Shown piece by piece: positions 9,354 through 17,565 of a stretch of DNA of 64,000 bases. How positions within the stretch are numbered: position 1 is the stretch's first letter; each line of letters begins with the position of its first letter. The position numbers and the translations under genes are program-made. The notes under the pieces are model-generated. The model worked only from the letters and a program-made list of their open reading frames with translations, made no database searches and was not told the DNA's origin. Source of the stretch: Planctomycetota bacterium (GTDB lineage Bacteria > Planctomycetota > Planctomycetia > Pirellulales > Pirellulaceae); the NCBI GenBank assembly GCA_029259935.1, contig JAJDEH010000405.1, positions 18,866 to 82,865 on the forward strand, read 5' to 3'.

Positions 9354-9559
9354 GAGACTGCCGCAGATCGCGTAACTACATTCCTTAAGAACGTATTGGA
9401 CCGGCTAGCCTTGGCGACTTTCCGCAGGTCGTCAAGGCTCATCCATCCAACCCGTTGGCAGAGAATAGATTCCGTTGAGTACAACGGGAGCGGCGTGGCA
9501 TCGCTAACCCCTGGCTGCGGCGAGCTACCTTTTCAACGAGTCACGCCCCTTGAGGGAAT

Positions 9560-10201
9560 TCAACTCCAAACCTGCCACCAAGCGCGTTTGGACTTTTTCT
9601 TAAACCCACCAGGTCCCGCGCCGGTGGCCAGTCTCTGGCCGTGGGTTCCAATCGCCCCTTCCATTTTGGTGCGCGTCAGATTGGCGTCCGCCATTTTCGC
9701 GTTCGTGAGATTGGCTCCGCTCAGATTTGCCGCCGTCAGGTTTGCGCCCCGCAAGTCGGTTCCCCGCAGATCGGCGTTGGTGAAATTCGCTTCGTTCAAA
9801 TTGCCACGAATGTCGGCGATGCTCAGGTCGGCGCCGGTGAAGTCCGCCGCGCTCAAATTGCATTCGGCCGCTTTGGCGTAGCGAAAGTTGGACTTCCGCG
9901 CGGTCACTTCGCAAAGAATCGAACGCTGAAGAAACGCGTCCGTGAAATCGGCACTCGTCAAATCGGCACCGGTCAAATCGGCATCATTAAGGCACGCGCT
10001 ATGAAAGTTGCCATTTTCCAAAAGCGCTCCGGTCAGGTCGGCGTCCTTGAGATTGGCGTTGCTCATGTCGACGCCCGAAAGATTCATGCTCGACAAGTCG
10101 GCACCTTCCAACTGCGCGCCGCTGCACTTGTGTCCCTCTAAGGACTCGGCGTCAAGTTGCAATAACACTTCGCCAGTCTGCTTGTGTCGGATTTGAAGCA
10201 T
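9560..10201 (-). CDS. Pentapeptide-repeat protein
   Basis: A protein of 213 residues dominated by A(D/N)LxX repeats (GADLTSADF, ANLTAANLSGANLTNAKMADANL) that fold into a right-handed quadrilateral beta-helix. An opening such as MLQIRHKQTGEVL is common in planctomycete members. The frame extends upstream to a TTG at 10264, but ATG 10201 has GAGG eight bases ahead of it and a family-like N-terminus. The C-terminus ends in a lysine-rich stretch (FKKKSKRAWWQVW). No signal peptide is seen. The function of most such proteins is unknown; gyrase protection (Qnr-like) is only one possibility and nothing here favours it. Confidence 0.88.
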   Translation of the reverse strand: MLQIRHKQTGEVLLQLDAESLEGHKCSGAQLEGADLSSMNLSGVDMSNANLKDADLTGALLENGNFHSACLNDADLTGADLTSADFTDAFLQRSILCEVTARKSNFRYAKAAECNLSAADFTGADLSIADIRGNLNEANFTNADLRGTDLRGANLTAANLSGANLTNAKMADANLTRTKMEGAIGTHGQRLATGAGPGGFKKKSKRAWWQVWS

Positions 10202-10723
10202 TCCCGCAACCTCATAACGCCTAGGCAAGGACTCGACCAGAATCCTCGTCGTCTCACCGCTCAAACCAGTCGACGGGTGGGACGGGTTTCCGCCGGCTGT
10301 TGTTGTTGGGAGTGTGTTTCCTAAGGGAATGATATGGACATGAAGATGAAAGGCCAGATCTCGACAAATTCTCGCCTTGAGGATCTCAATTTTCTAAACC
10401 CCAGTATACCCTAGCAGAATCTCGTTTCCCATTTCAGTTTTTACATTTTTTCAGCAGTTTCCATTCAAAAACTGCCGGACTTCAACCTCTTTCTAGAAAT
10501 GGTCCCGGCCATGCGGCTGGTTACGCCAAAATTCCACCAACTAGAAAGTTTGTCGATTTGGTAAGCCAGGCGGGATGCCAGAGAGTCTGACGGGCTCGAA
10601 GCCAGATCCGCGTTGTTTTGGCCGTCGCAATCGGTTAATCAATAGGGATGCCCATGTTGCGATGAAAGCTGGTCGGTCTATTTAGGTCTCTTGTAGCAAA
10701 CGTCAAAAAGCAAACGCCAAACC
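10202..10723. other. 522-bp gap between divergent genes, no gene seen
   Basis: This stretch lies between the pentapeptide gene and scpA and should contain both promoters. The middle (about 10380-10480) is A/T rich. An inverted repeat, CTTTCTAG (10489-10496) and CTAGAAAG (10541-10548), encloses 44 bases that include a smaller GGCCATGCGGCTGG fold. No convincing open frame or RNA family was recognised. Confidence 0.4.
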
Positions 10724-11503
10724 ATGAATTTCCGGGTCGATTTGGAATCCTTTCGAGGTCCGTTGGATTTGTTGCTGTACTTGGTGCGCAAGCACGAAGT
10801 CGACGTGACCGACATTCCCATCGCGCTGGTCGCCGACCAATTTCTGAAGCACTTGACGGTACTCGAGCAGATCGACATCAACGCGGTGGGCGACTTTTTG
10901 GAAATGGCGAGTACGCTGATTGAGATCAAATCTCGCCTGGTTCTGCCTCGTGGCGACGAGGAGCAGGCCGAATTGGAGGACCCCCGCCAAGAATTAGTTC
11001 ACCGGCTGCTGGAGTACAAAAAGTACAAAGATGCCGCCAGTATTTTGGAAGAACAAAGCAACGATTGGCAGCAACGGTATTCGCGGCTGGCCGACGACTT
11101 ACCGGTCCGACGCGTGGATCCCGCCGAACAACCGATTCATGAAGTTGAAATGTGGGACCTAGTCAGCGCGTTCGGCCGGGTCATGCGCGAACATCAAAAA
11201 TCCGAACCGTCCAATATCGTCTACGACGACACTCCCATTCAAGTCTACATGCAGCGCATCCACGCGCGCCTGGTCGAGGAAGGTCAGACGTCTTTTTCTC
11301 ATATGTTCGCCCCGGGCATGCACAAGTCGGCGATGATTGGCGTCTTCCTCGCCATCCTGGAACTTGTGCGCCACCATTGCGTGCACGCCGAACAGGATTC
11401 GCCCCACGGTGAGATTCTGATCATTCCTGGTGAAAGCTTTGACCACACGCTCGAGCTCGGCGGTGTCGATAACTACGAGCACGGGCGGCCCACCTTGGAA
11501 TAG
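10724..11503 (+). CDS. scpA: Segregation and condensation protein A (ScpA, kleisin)
   Basis: A 259-residue kleisin that bridges SMC heads and binds ScpB in chromosome condensation. The N-terminal signature FRGPLDLLLYLVRKHEVDV and the segment FLEMASTLIEIKSRLVLP are canonical. The centre is charged linker, and the C-terminal winged helix (LEEGQTSFSHMFA-like region, LVEEGQTSFSHMF here, then AILELVRHH) is complete. The usual partner scpB does not follow; the next gene is an unrelated secreted beta-helix protein, so scpB must lie elsewhere. The ribosome-binding site is weak. Confidence 0.95.
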   Translation: MNFRVDLESFRGPLDLLLYLVRKHEVDVTDIPIALVADQFLKHLTVLEQIDINAVGDFLEMASTLIEIKSRLVLPRGDEEQAELEDPRQELVHRLLEYKKYKDAASILEEQSNDWQQRYSRLADDLPVRRVDPAEQPIHEVEMWDLVSAFGRVMREHQKSEPSNIVYDDTPIQVYMQRIHARLVEEGQTSFSHMFAPGMHKSAMIGVFLAILELVRHHCVHAEQDSPHGEILIIPGESFDHTLELGGVDNYEHGRPTLE

Positions 11504-11644
11504 GCGAGCGCATCGCCGATGCCGCATCGGTGGGTACCGCTCACGGCGACATTCTTGCGGCCGCCGTCAACTCTTTCAACCGGCAACTATGTTAAGCTGG
11601 TGTGAAGTTCGTTGCACTTGAATCAACAACGTGGGAACACGAGC

Positions 11645-14596
11645 ATGTTGCGAAATCGATCTTCGGCTGCGGTGTGTGTCTTCGTGGTGTCGGCCGTAGC
11701 CGCGAACTGGGCCGCCGCGCAGCCCGCTCCATATACATCACATACACCGACTCGCCCTTTGCCGGTTGCTGCCCAGCGCCCTCTGTCGCCCGGTGCCGGA
11801 TTTTATGTCGATCCCCGGGCGGGCGACGACGCCAATCGTGGAACGCGCGAAGCTCCGTGGCGGTCGATCGGACACGCGGTCACGCAAATCAAGGCCGGCG
11901 ACGTGCTCTACTTGCGCGGCGGAGTTTATTACGAACACATCACGGTCAAGGCCCGCGGAACAAGCGAGCGGCCCATCACCCTTCGTGGATTTCAGGGCGA
12001 GTTGGCCGTGATCGACGGCGGCCTGCGCGAGTTTTTCGAGACGCCGGCGGCGGCCTGGGAACCGTGTCCTGGCGGCGTGGAGGGCGAGTTTCGCTCGGTG
12101 AAGACCTATCCCGATCTGGGCGGCCGCGAAGGGGCCACCAATGTCTTGGGAAACTTTGGCGACTCGATGATTCCGCTGCACGGCTATCGCTACATCACGG
12201 ATCTGCGGAACAGCAACGAGTATTTCCATAAGTTGAACGCAGGCAAAACCGAAGCCGGCGAAGGGGTCTATTGCGGTCCCGGCGTGTTTTACGATGTCAA
12301 CACCGGCCGCATTCACGTGCGTTTGGCCCATACGCGGCAGAAGGCGCTGGGCGACTCCAACTATCGCGGCGAAACCGATCCTCGCAAAGTGCCGTTGGTG
12401 ATCGCGGGAGTGAATGCCGGCTCGCCGCTGTCCTTGGAAGGCGCGCGTTACGTTCGAGTGCAAGACGTTGCCGTGCGCGGTGCTCGCGCCGCCACGGTTT
12501 CCGTCAGCAATTCGTTCAACATCGAGTTCGATGGCGTGACGGCTTACGGCGGTTCGACCGCGTTCGCGGTCCGCGATTGCGGCGGCTTGCGGCTGTGGAA
12601 CTGCGCGCTGCGAGGCATCGCCGCACCGTGGACCTATCGCGGCAGCTTGAAGTATCGAGCGATCGAGGCGCGAATCTTCTCGGCCAGCGGCTGGGCTCCC
12701 ACGGGAACCGACAATCACGATTTCGAGCTGGCGTATTGCGAGTTCACCGACTGCGTGGACGGCGTGTTTATTGGCAATGTCAAGAATGTCCGCTTTCATC
12801 ACAACCTGCTGGACAACGTCAGCGACGACGGAATTTTCTTAACGGCGACCACCGCCTACGACGGCACGACTCCGGGCGGCAACGTCCATATCTATCAGAA
12901 CCGGTTGTCGCGCTGCCTGACGACGTTCGCGTTTGGTGTTGGTCACGGGCGACAAAAGATGACGCCCAGCGGCAGACAGGCCGGCGCGGGCGTGTTCATC
13001 TACCGCAATATTTTCGATTTCCGCCGGCCGGTGATGTACACGCAGCCCAAGGAAGACGAATCACGGATCACTTCTTTCGGCCGTGTGTCGGGCGACCACG
13101 GCGGGCCGCTGTGGGAGCCGATGACGATCTACCACAACACCATTTTGCATACCCAACCGCCATTTCGTGGTTACTACCTATCCGGGCTGGGCAGCCACAT
13201 GGCGGGCGGTTCGATGCGGCGACTGTTCAACAACATCGTCGTCCAAGCCGATGGCCCGCCGGGCAACGTGCTCCCACCGGTTGTCCCGCCTCGGTCCGCG
13301 GCGAAACCTGATACATCCGCCACGGTCAAGAAATCGGCCGATCCGCTGGACGCCCTGCTCGACGGCGACGCGAAAGCGACGAAGAACAAACCCAAGCCCA
13401 AGGTGGCCGACGCCGACTCGCCGGAACTCGCCAAGCTGAAAAAGGCGCTCGATAAAAAGTCGCAGCCCCAGCCGCCGTTGCCCGTCGACTTTCAAACCGA
13501 TGGCAATTTGCATTGGAGCTACGCGGAGAAACCGACGGCCAAAACCATGTTCTCACGCTTTCGCGAGTCGCCCGATTTTGAATCCAGCAAAACGCTGTAT
13601 TCGCGGGGCTGGGCGGCAGGTGATGTGGTAGCCGATCCCAAGCTGGAGAAGTTCCATGCCGACTGGCGATTGGCCGCTGATGGCCGGCTCGGCAGGGGCA
13701 GTCCGGCTATCAACGCGGGCGTTCGCGTCCCGGACGATTGGCCCGACCCGATGCGCGGTGCTGACCGCGGCCAGCCGGACATCGGATCCGTTCCCGTCGA
13801 TACGCAACCGTGGCGCGTCGGCGTGCGGGGCCGTTTGTCGGTGTTTGGCGAGAAAGTTAACCACGACAAATTCGTCTCGGCGCCGGCCGCGCTCCTGCTT
13901 CGCCCGGCGGACATCCCACCAGACTCGACCCATTCGACCGTCAAGCCGGCGGTCATCGTGCAAGGCTATCCCGCGTTCGACGCACCGCTGATCGAGTTCG
14001 CTCTGCGGAAAGCCCGCGTTCCCTTTGAGAGTCTGCAGCGAACGTGGCTCGATCCGGCGGACTACCACAACCACGACCTGGTGATCGTTGCCGGCGACCT
14101 GCCACGGGCAAAGATTGAACCCAACAAGTACAGTTCCGATGACTTGCGGCACGTCGAACAGTTCATGCAACGGGGCGGCACGTTGATGTTGATGCGTGGC
14201 AACACCGGCCTGTTCAACACGCCCGACGGCCGCGCGTTCTTGACCGAGATTACGGGCACCAACAACGCCAACCGAGACAGCATCCAGATCCTGCGGCCCC
14301 GGCACGACTGGACAAGCCATCTCAACGCCAAGCAACCGCCGGACTGGATCAACGCCCGCAACGTCCAGCCAATCCGCGCCACGAAGGGCGAGCGGATCAT
14401 CGGCAGCCCATCGGGTTGGGCCAGCCTGTATCGGGTGCGAATCGGCAAGGGGGAATTGATTTACGTCGGCTGGGACATCTCCGCCTCGCTCCCTCACGGG
14501 CGCCGGCCATCCACCGTGGAACAAGAAGACATCTACGAACAACAAATGCGGATTCTCTTAAACATCATTGCCGCAACCGCAACATCCGCGAAGTAA
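11645..14596 (+). CDS. Secreted right-handed beta-helix protein with C-terminal Rossmann-like domain
   Basis: A 983-residue protein counted from the ATG at 11645, chosen because it places a signal peptide at the N-terminus (AAVCVFVVSAVAANWAAAQ); the frame extends 33 bases further to a TTG with no support. FYVDPRAGDDANRGTREAPW is the typical opening of DUF1565/parallel beta-helix proteins, and the next ~500 residues hold the pectate-lyase-like coils (FHHNLLDNVSDDGIFL, VHIYQNRLSRC). Residues ~560-620 are a Lys/Pro/Asp-rich insert. The last ~230 residues (VIVQGYPAFDAPLIEFALRK, LVIVAGDLPR, GGTLMLMRG) resemble a ThuA/class I amidotransferase-like Rossmann domain. It is probably a polysaccharide-acting or surface protein. 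Confidence 0.82.
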   Translation: MLRNRSSAAVCVFVVSAVAANWAAAQPAPYTSHTPTRPLPVAAQRPLSPGAGFYVDPRAGDDANRGTREAPWRSIGHAVTQIKAGDVLYLRGGVYYEHITVKARGTSERPITLRGFQGELAVIDGGLREFFETPAAAWEPCPGGVEGEFRSVKTYPDLGGREGATNVLGNFGDSMIPLHGYRYITDLRNSNEYFHKLNAGKTEAGEGVYCGPGVFYDVNTGRIHVRLAHTRQKALGDSNYRGETDPRKVPLVIAGVNAGSPLSLEGARYVRVQDVAVRGARAATVSVSNSFNIEFDGVTAYGGSTAFAVRDCGGLRLWNCALRGIAAPWTYRGSLKYRAIEARIFSASGWAPTGTDNHDFELAYCEFTDCVDGVFIGNVKNVRFHHNLLDNVSDDGIFLTATTAYDGTTPGGNVHIYQNRLSRCLTTFAFGVGHGRQKMTPSGRQAGAGVFIYRNIFDFRRPVMYTQPKEDESRITSFGRVSGDHGGPLWEPMTIYHNTILHTQPPFRGYYLSGLGSHMAGGSMRRLFNNIVVQADGPPGNVLPPVVPPRSAAKPDTSATVKKSADPLDALLDGDAKATKNKPKPKVADADSPELAKLKKALDKKSQPQPPLPVDFQTDGNLHWSYAEKPTAKTMFSRFRESPDFESSKTLYSRGWAAGDVVADPKLEKFHADWRLAADGRLGRGSPAINAGVRVPDDWPDPMRGADRGQPDIGSVPVDTQPWRVGVRGRLSVFGEKVNHDKFVSAPAALLLRPADIPPDSTHSTVKPAVIVQGYPAFDAPLIEFALRKARVPFESLQRTWLDPADYHNHDLVIVAGDLPRAKIEPNKYSSDDLRHVEQFMQRGGTLMLMRGNTGLFNTPDGRAFLTEITGTNNANRDSIQILRPRHDWTSHLNAKQPPDWINARNVQPIRATKGERIIGSPSGWASLYRVRIGKGELIYVGWDISASLPHGRRPSTVEQEDIYEQQMRILLNIIAATATSAK

Positions 14597-14636
14597 CCAA
14601 GCGAGCTCTCAACATCGCCAACAAGGATTCCACTTC

Positions 14637-16205
14637 ATGATCGACTCTCGCTTGACAAGACGTGATTGGCTGCGGGGCGCGGCGGCATTGGGCATTGCCG
14701 GAGCCGGATTGACTCTTCGCGAGTCGTGTGCCGAAGGCCAGGAGCCGAAGGAACAGCAGATTCTTGACATCGGTTCGCGCCGAGAGTTGTTTATTGACGA
14801 CGCGCTGATTGAACGCCTCGCCGGAACGGCCGAGCAGCGGTTGCACCGGCCGATACCGCGCGAGATCGCCTTGGTTCACGACGCGGCGTGGGAAGGAACC
14901 GGCAGTGGTTACCACAGCGTGTTTCAAGACGGCGACCGCTACCGCATGTACTACAAAGCGTGGCATTTGGACGTGTCGAAGGGAAAAGTGAATTCGTCGC
15001 GACACCCGCTCTTTTGCTGTTACGCCGAAAGCGACGACGGAGTGCATTGGCGAAAACCGCAACTTGATTTGCATGAGTTTCAAGGCTCGAAGAAAAATAA
15101 CATCGTCGTGGCCAGCGGCGCGGCGGGACCGCTCAACGTCGATGCCGGCCACCCCGCCGTCTTCAAAGACCAGAATCCCCATGCCGCCGAAGACGCCCGC
15201 TACAAGGCGATCTTTCGTTCGTCGAAGCCAAACGGATTGCTGCCGCACAAGTCGCCCGACGGGATTCACTGGTCGCCCATGACCGACAAACCGATCCTGT
15301 CCGGCTTGGGCGCGTTCGATTCCCAGAATCTGGCCTTTTGGGATCCGACGATCAAAATGTATCGCGCCTATTGGCGAATCTTCACGGCAGGCCGCCGCGA
15401 CATTCGCACCGCCACATCGGACGACCTCGTGAATTGGAACCCGCACGCCGACCTGACCTACGTGGATTCACCTCCCGAACATCTTTACACGAATCAGATT
15501 AAACCATACGACCGCGCGCCGCACATTCTCATCGGTTTCCCAACCCGCTACGTCGATCGCGGCTGGTCTGAATCGATGAAGGCGTTGCCGGACCGTGAAC
15601 ACCGAGAACTGCGTGCGTCGTCGGTTCAGCGATACGGCACGGCGATCACGGAGGGCCTGTTGATGGCCAGTCGCGACGGAGTGCATTTTCGGCGCTGGAA
15701 CGAAGCTTTTCTGCGACCCGGCATCCAGCGTGTGGGCACTTGGCACTATGGGCATCAGTACATCGCCTGGCACGTTGTGGAAACCCGTTCCGCGCTCGCC
15801 GGCGCTCCCAATGAATTGTCGCTTTACGCGGGTGAGAGTTATTGGACCGGCAAGGGCAGCGCCGTGCGCCGCTATTCGCTGCGGCTCGACGGTTTCGTAT
15901 CCGTTTCCGCGGCCATGAAGGGCGGTGAACTAATCACCAGGCCACTGAAGTTCTCGGGATCCAAGTTGACGATGAACTTTGCAACATCCGCCGCCGGCAG
16001 CCTGCGGGTTGAAGTCCAAGACCTCGGCGGCCAACCGGTCCCGGGTTATTCGCTGGCCGATTGTCCGGATCATTTCGGCGACACTGTTGACCGGGTGGTA
16101 ACGTGGAAGAAGGGATCGGATCTAAGCGATCTCGCTGGCCGCCCCGTGAAATTGCGGTTTGTCTTGAAAGACGCCGATCTGTATTCGTTTCAGTTTCCCG
16201 CTTAA
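14637..16205 (+). CDS. Tat-exported five-bladed beta-propeller, glycoside-hydrolase-like
   Basis: The protein has 522 residues. The ATG at 14637 gives a twin-arginine signal (LTRRDWLRGAAALGIAGAG), whereas the longer frame from 14568 overlaps the previous gene and hides it. The mature part starts SRRELFIDDALIERL and continues with blades such as YRMYYKAWH, CCYAESDDGVHWRKP and YKAIFRSSKPNGLLPHKSPDG, the pattern seen in GH32/GH43/GH130-like propellers. A C-terminal beta-sandwich follows (SLRVEVQDLGGQPVPGYS). It lies 40 bp after the beta-helix gene on the same strand, so the two probably form an exported polysaccharide-processing pair. The substrate is unknown. Confidence 0.78.
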   Translation: MIDSRLTRRDWLRGAAALGIAGAGLTLRESCAEGQEPKEQQILDIGSRRELFIDDALIERLAGTAEQRLHRPIPREIALVHDAAWEGTGSGYHSVFQDGDRYRMYYKAWHLDVSKGKVNSSRHPLFCCYAESDDGVHWRKPQLDLHEFQGSKKNNIVVASGAAGPLNVDAGHPAVFKDQNPHAAEDARYKAIFRSSKPNGLLPHKSPDGIHWSPMTDKPILSGLGAFDSQNLAFWDPTIKMYRAYWRIFTAGRRDIRTATSDDLVNWNPHADLTYVDSPPEHLYTNQIKPYDRAPHILIGFPTRYVDRGWSESMKALPDREHRELRASSVQRYGTAITEGLLMASRDGVHFRRWNEAFLRPGIQRVGTWHYGHQYIAWHVVETRSALAGAPNELSLYAGESYWTGKGSAVRRYSLRLDGFVSVSAAMKGGELITRPLKFSGSKLTMNFATSAAGSLRVEVQDLGGQPVPGYSLADCPDHFGDTVDRVVTWKKGSDLSDLAGRPVKLRFVLKDADLYSFQFPA

Positions 16206-16394
16206 GCACGGTTCCAACCACCAGGCCCCTTACCCAGTAAGGCTTCGAGGGGATCGGCCGGATGTTAGGGATGCGCCGATCATTCAATCTCATTCAATTT
16301 CGGTTCCTTCCCAATCGGCTGCGTGTTTCTTAAGATTGATGGTTTACCAAGTGGGTTTCATTCAAACTCCGCGGGGCGCGGCGAAGGTTGATTC

Positions 16395-17081
16395 TTGAGC
16401 GACGTGAATTCAAATGTTTGGATCGTGGTGCCGGCCTATAACGAAGGTTCGCGAGTTGGCGATACGATCGACGGACTTTGCGCGCATTGCGACAACATTG
16501 TCGTTGTCGACGACGGCTCGACCGATTCGACGCATCAAGTCGCACTCCAGCACTCGGTCTGGTTGTTGCGGCACTCGGTCAACTGCGGGCAGGGCGCGGC
16601 GTTGCAAACGGGAATCGATTTTGCCCTGGGCAAGGGTGCCGAGGTGATCGTTACCTTTGACGCCGATGGCCAGCACCAGGCGGAAGATGTTTCGCGCTTG
16701 GTGGATCCCGTCGCGCGCGGCGAAATGGACGTGGTGTTGGGATCGCGATTCTTGGGCGACGCGGTGAATATGCCAATCAGTCGCCGAATCATCATCAAGC
16801 TGGGTGTGATTTTCACACGACTTGTTTCCCGCTTGTCAGTGACCGACACTCACAACGGAATCCGCGCTTTTTCGCGCAAGGCAGCCGAAGTAATCCGCAT
16901 TCGCGAAAACCGCATGGCCCACGCTTCCGACATCTTGCATCAAATACGGGAGCTGGACCTGCGCTACGGCGAGGTTCCGGTCACCGTGCATTACGACTTG
17001 GCGACGCTGGCCAAAGGCCAAAGCAATTGGAATGCCCTTCGAATCGCCGGGCGGTTCATGATGGGAAGGCTGGTGCGATGA
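16395..17081 (+). CDS. Family 2 glycosyltransferase (dolichol-phosphate mannosyltransferase-like)
   Basis: A 228-residue single-domain GT2. The nucleotide-sugar site is seen in VVPAYNEGSRV and VVVDDGSTDST and the metal-binding DxD region in TFDADGQHQ, followed by VLGSRFLG. Related enzymes transfer a sugar from a nucleotide to polyprenyl phosphate. No membrane helix is present in the protein itself. It starts with TTG at 16395. Its stop codon overlaps the start of a DUF2304 gene (ATGA), a partner frequently found with such transferases, so together they probably form a membrane-bound polyprenyl-phosphate-sugar synthase or a similar unit. Confidence 0.88.
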   Translation: MSDVNSNVWIVVPAYNEGSRVGDTIDGLCAHCDNIVVVDDGSTDSTHQVALQHSVWLLRHSVNCGQGAALQTGIDFALGKGAEVIVTFDADGQHQAEDVSRLVDPVARGEMDVVLGSRFLGDAVNMPISRRIIIKLGVIFTRLVSRLSVTDTHNGIRAFSRKAAEVIRIRENRMAHASDILHQIRELDLRYGEVPVTVHYDLATLAKGQSNWNALRIAGRFMMGRLVR

Positions 17082-17458
17082 ACCTATTTCAGCTCACCGT
17101 TCTGACGGGAATCGGATTGCTGCTGGTTTGGGGTACCGCGCGGCTGGCGTTACGAAAAATTCCAAGGCGACTTTGGCTGCTTCGTTCGCTGGTGGCGCTC
17201 CTGACGGCATTGGCGGTGGCGCGTCCGGATTGGATGCAGTTGGTCGCGACAAAGCTAGGCATCGGGCGTGGCGCGGATGTTGTTCTGTACTTGTTCGTGT
17301 TCGCATTCTTGATGACCACGCTATTTTTCTACTCGCGATTTCTGTCCATGGAGCAAGCCCTAACACAGCTTGTCCGGTTGCACGCGATCGAAAACGCGCA
17401 GCGCGGGCAACCTCCGAGCGAAAACGTCGCGGAGTACGAACCGATGAAATATTCGTAG
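17078..17458 (+). CDS. DUF2304-family small membrane protein
   Basis: A membrane protein of 126 residues. ATG 17078 overlaps the TGA of the glycosyltransferase gene. It has an N-terminal helix (LTVLTGIGLLLVWGTARLAL), a second near residues 38-52, a third near 68-85 (VVLYLFVFAFLMTTLFFYS), and the conserved short loop with GRGADVVLYL that characterises DUF2304. The C-terminal tail is a short coiled coil (EQALTQLVRLHAIENAQRG). Members of this family sit next to GT2 enzymes and are thought to anchor or modulate them. Its role is inferred from this linkage. Confidence 0.8.
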   Translation: MNLFQLTVLTGIGLLLVWGTARLALRKIPRRLWLLRSLVALLTALAVARPDWMQLVATKLGIGRGADVVLYLFVFAFLMTTLFFYSRFLSMEQALTQLVRLHAIENAQRGQPPSENVAEYEPMKYS

Positions 17459-17565
17459 CCGAACGGATCGACCACGGACGCCCAGTAGCAGATTGCTGGC
17501 GTCGAAGTTCCAAGTCCTGTCGCCGGTCGATATTCGATCCGCATTCTGGTTAGAATGGAACGAGC

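Noticed and set aside
9560..10201. Qnr-like gyrase protection protein
   Set aside because: Pentapeptide repeats alone do not show this, and the basic tail and N-terminus match generic planctomycete members.
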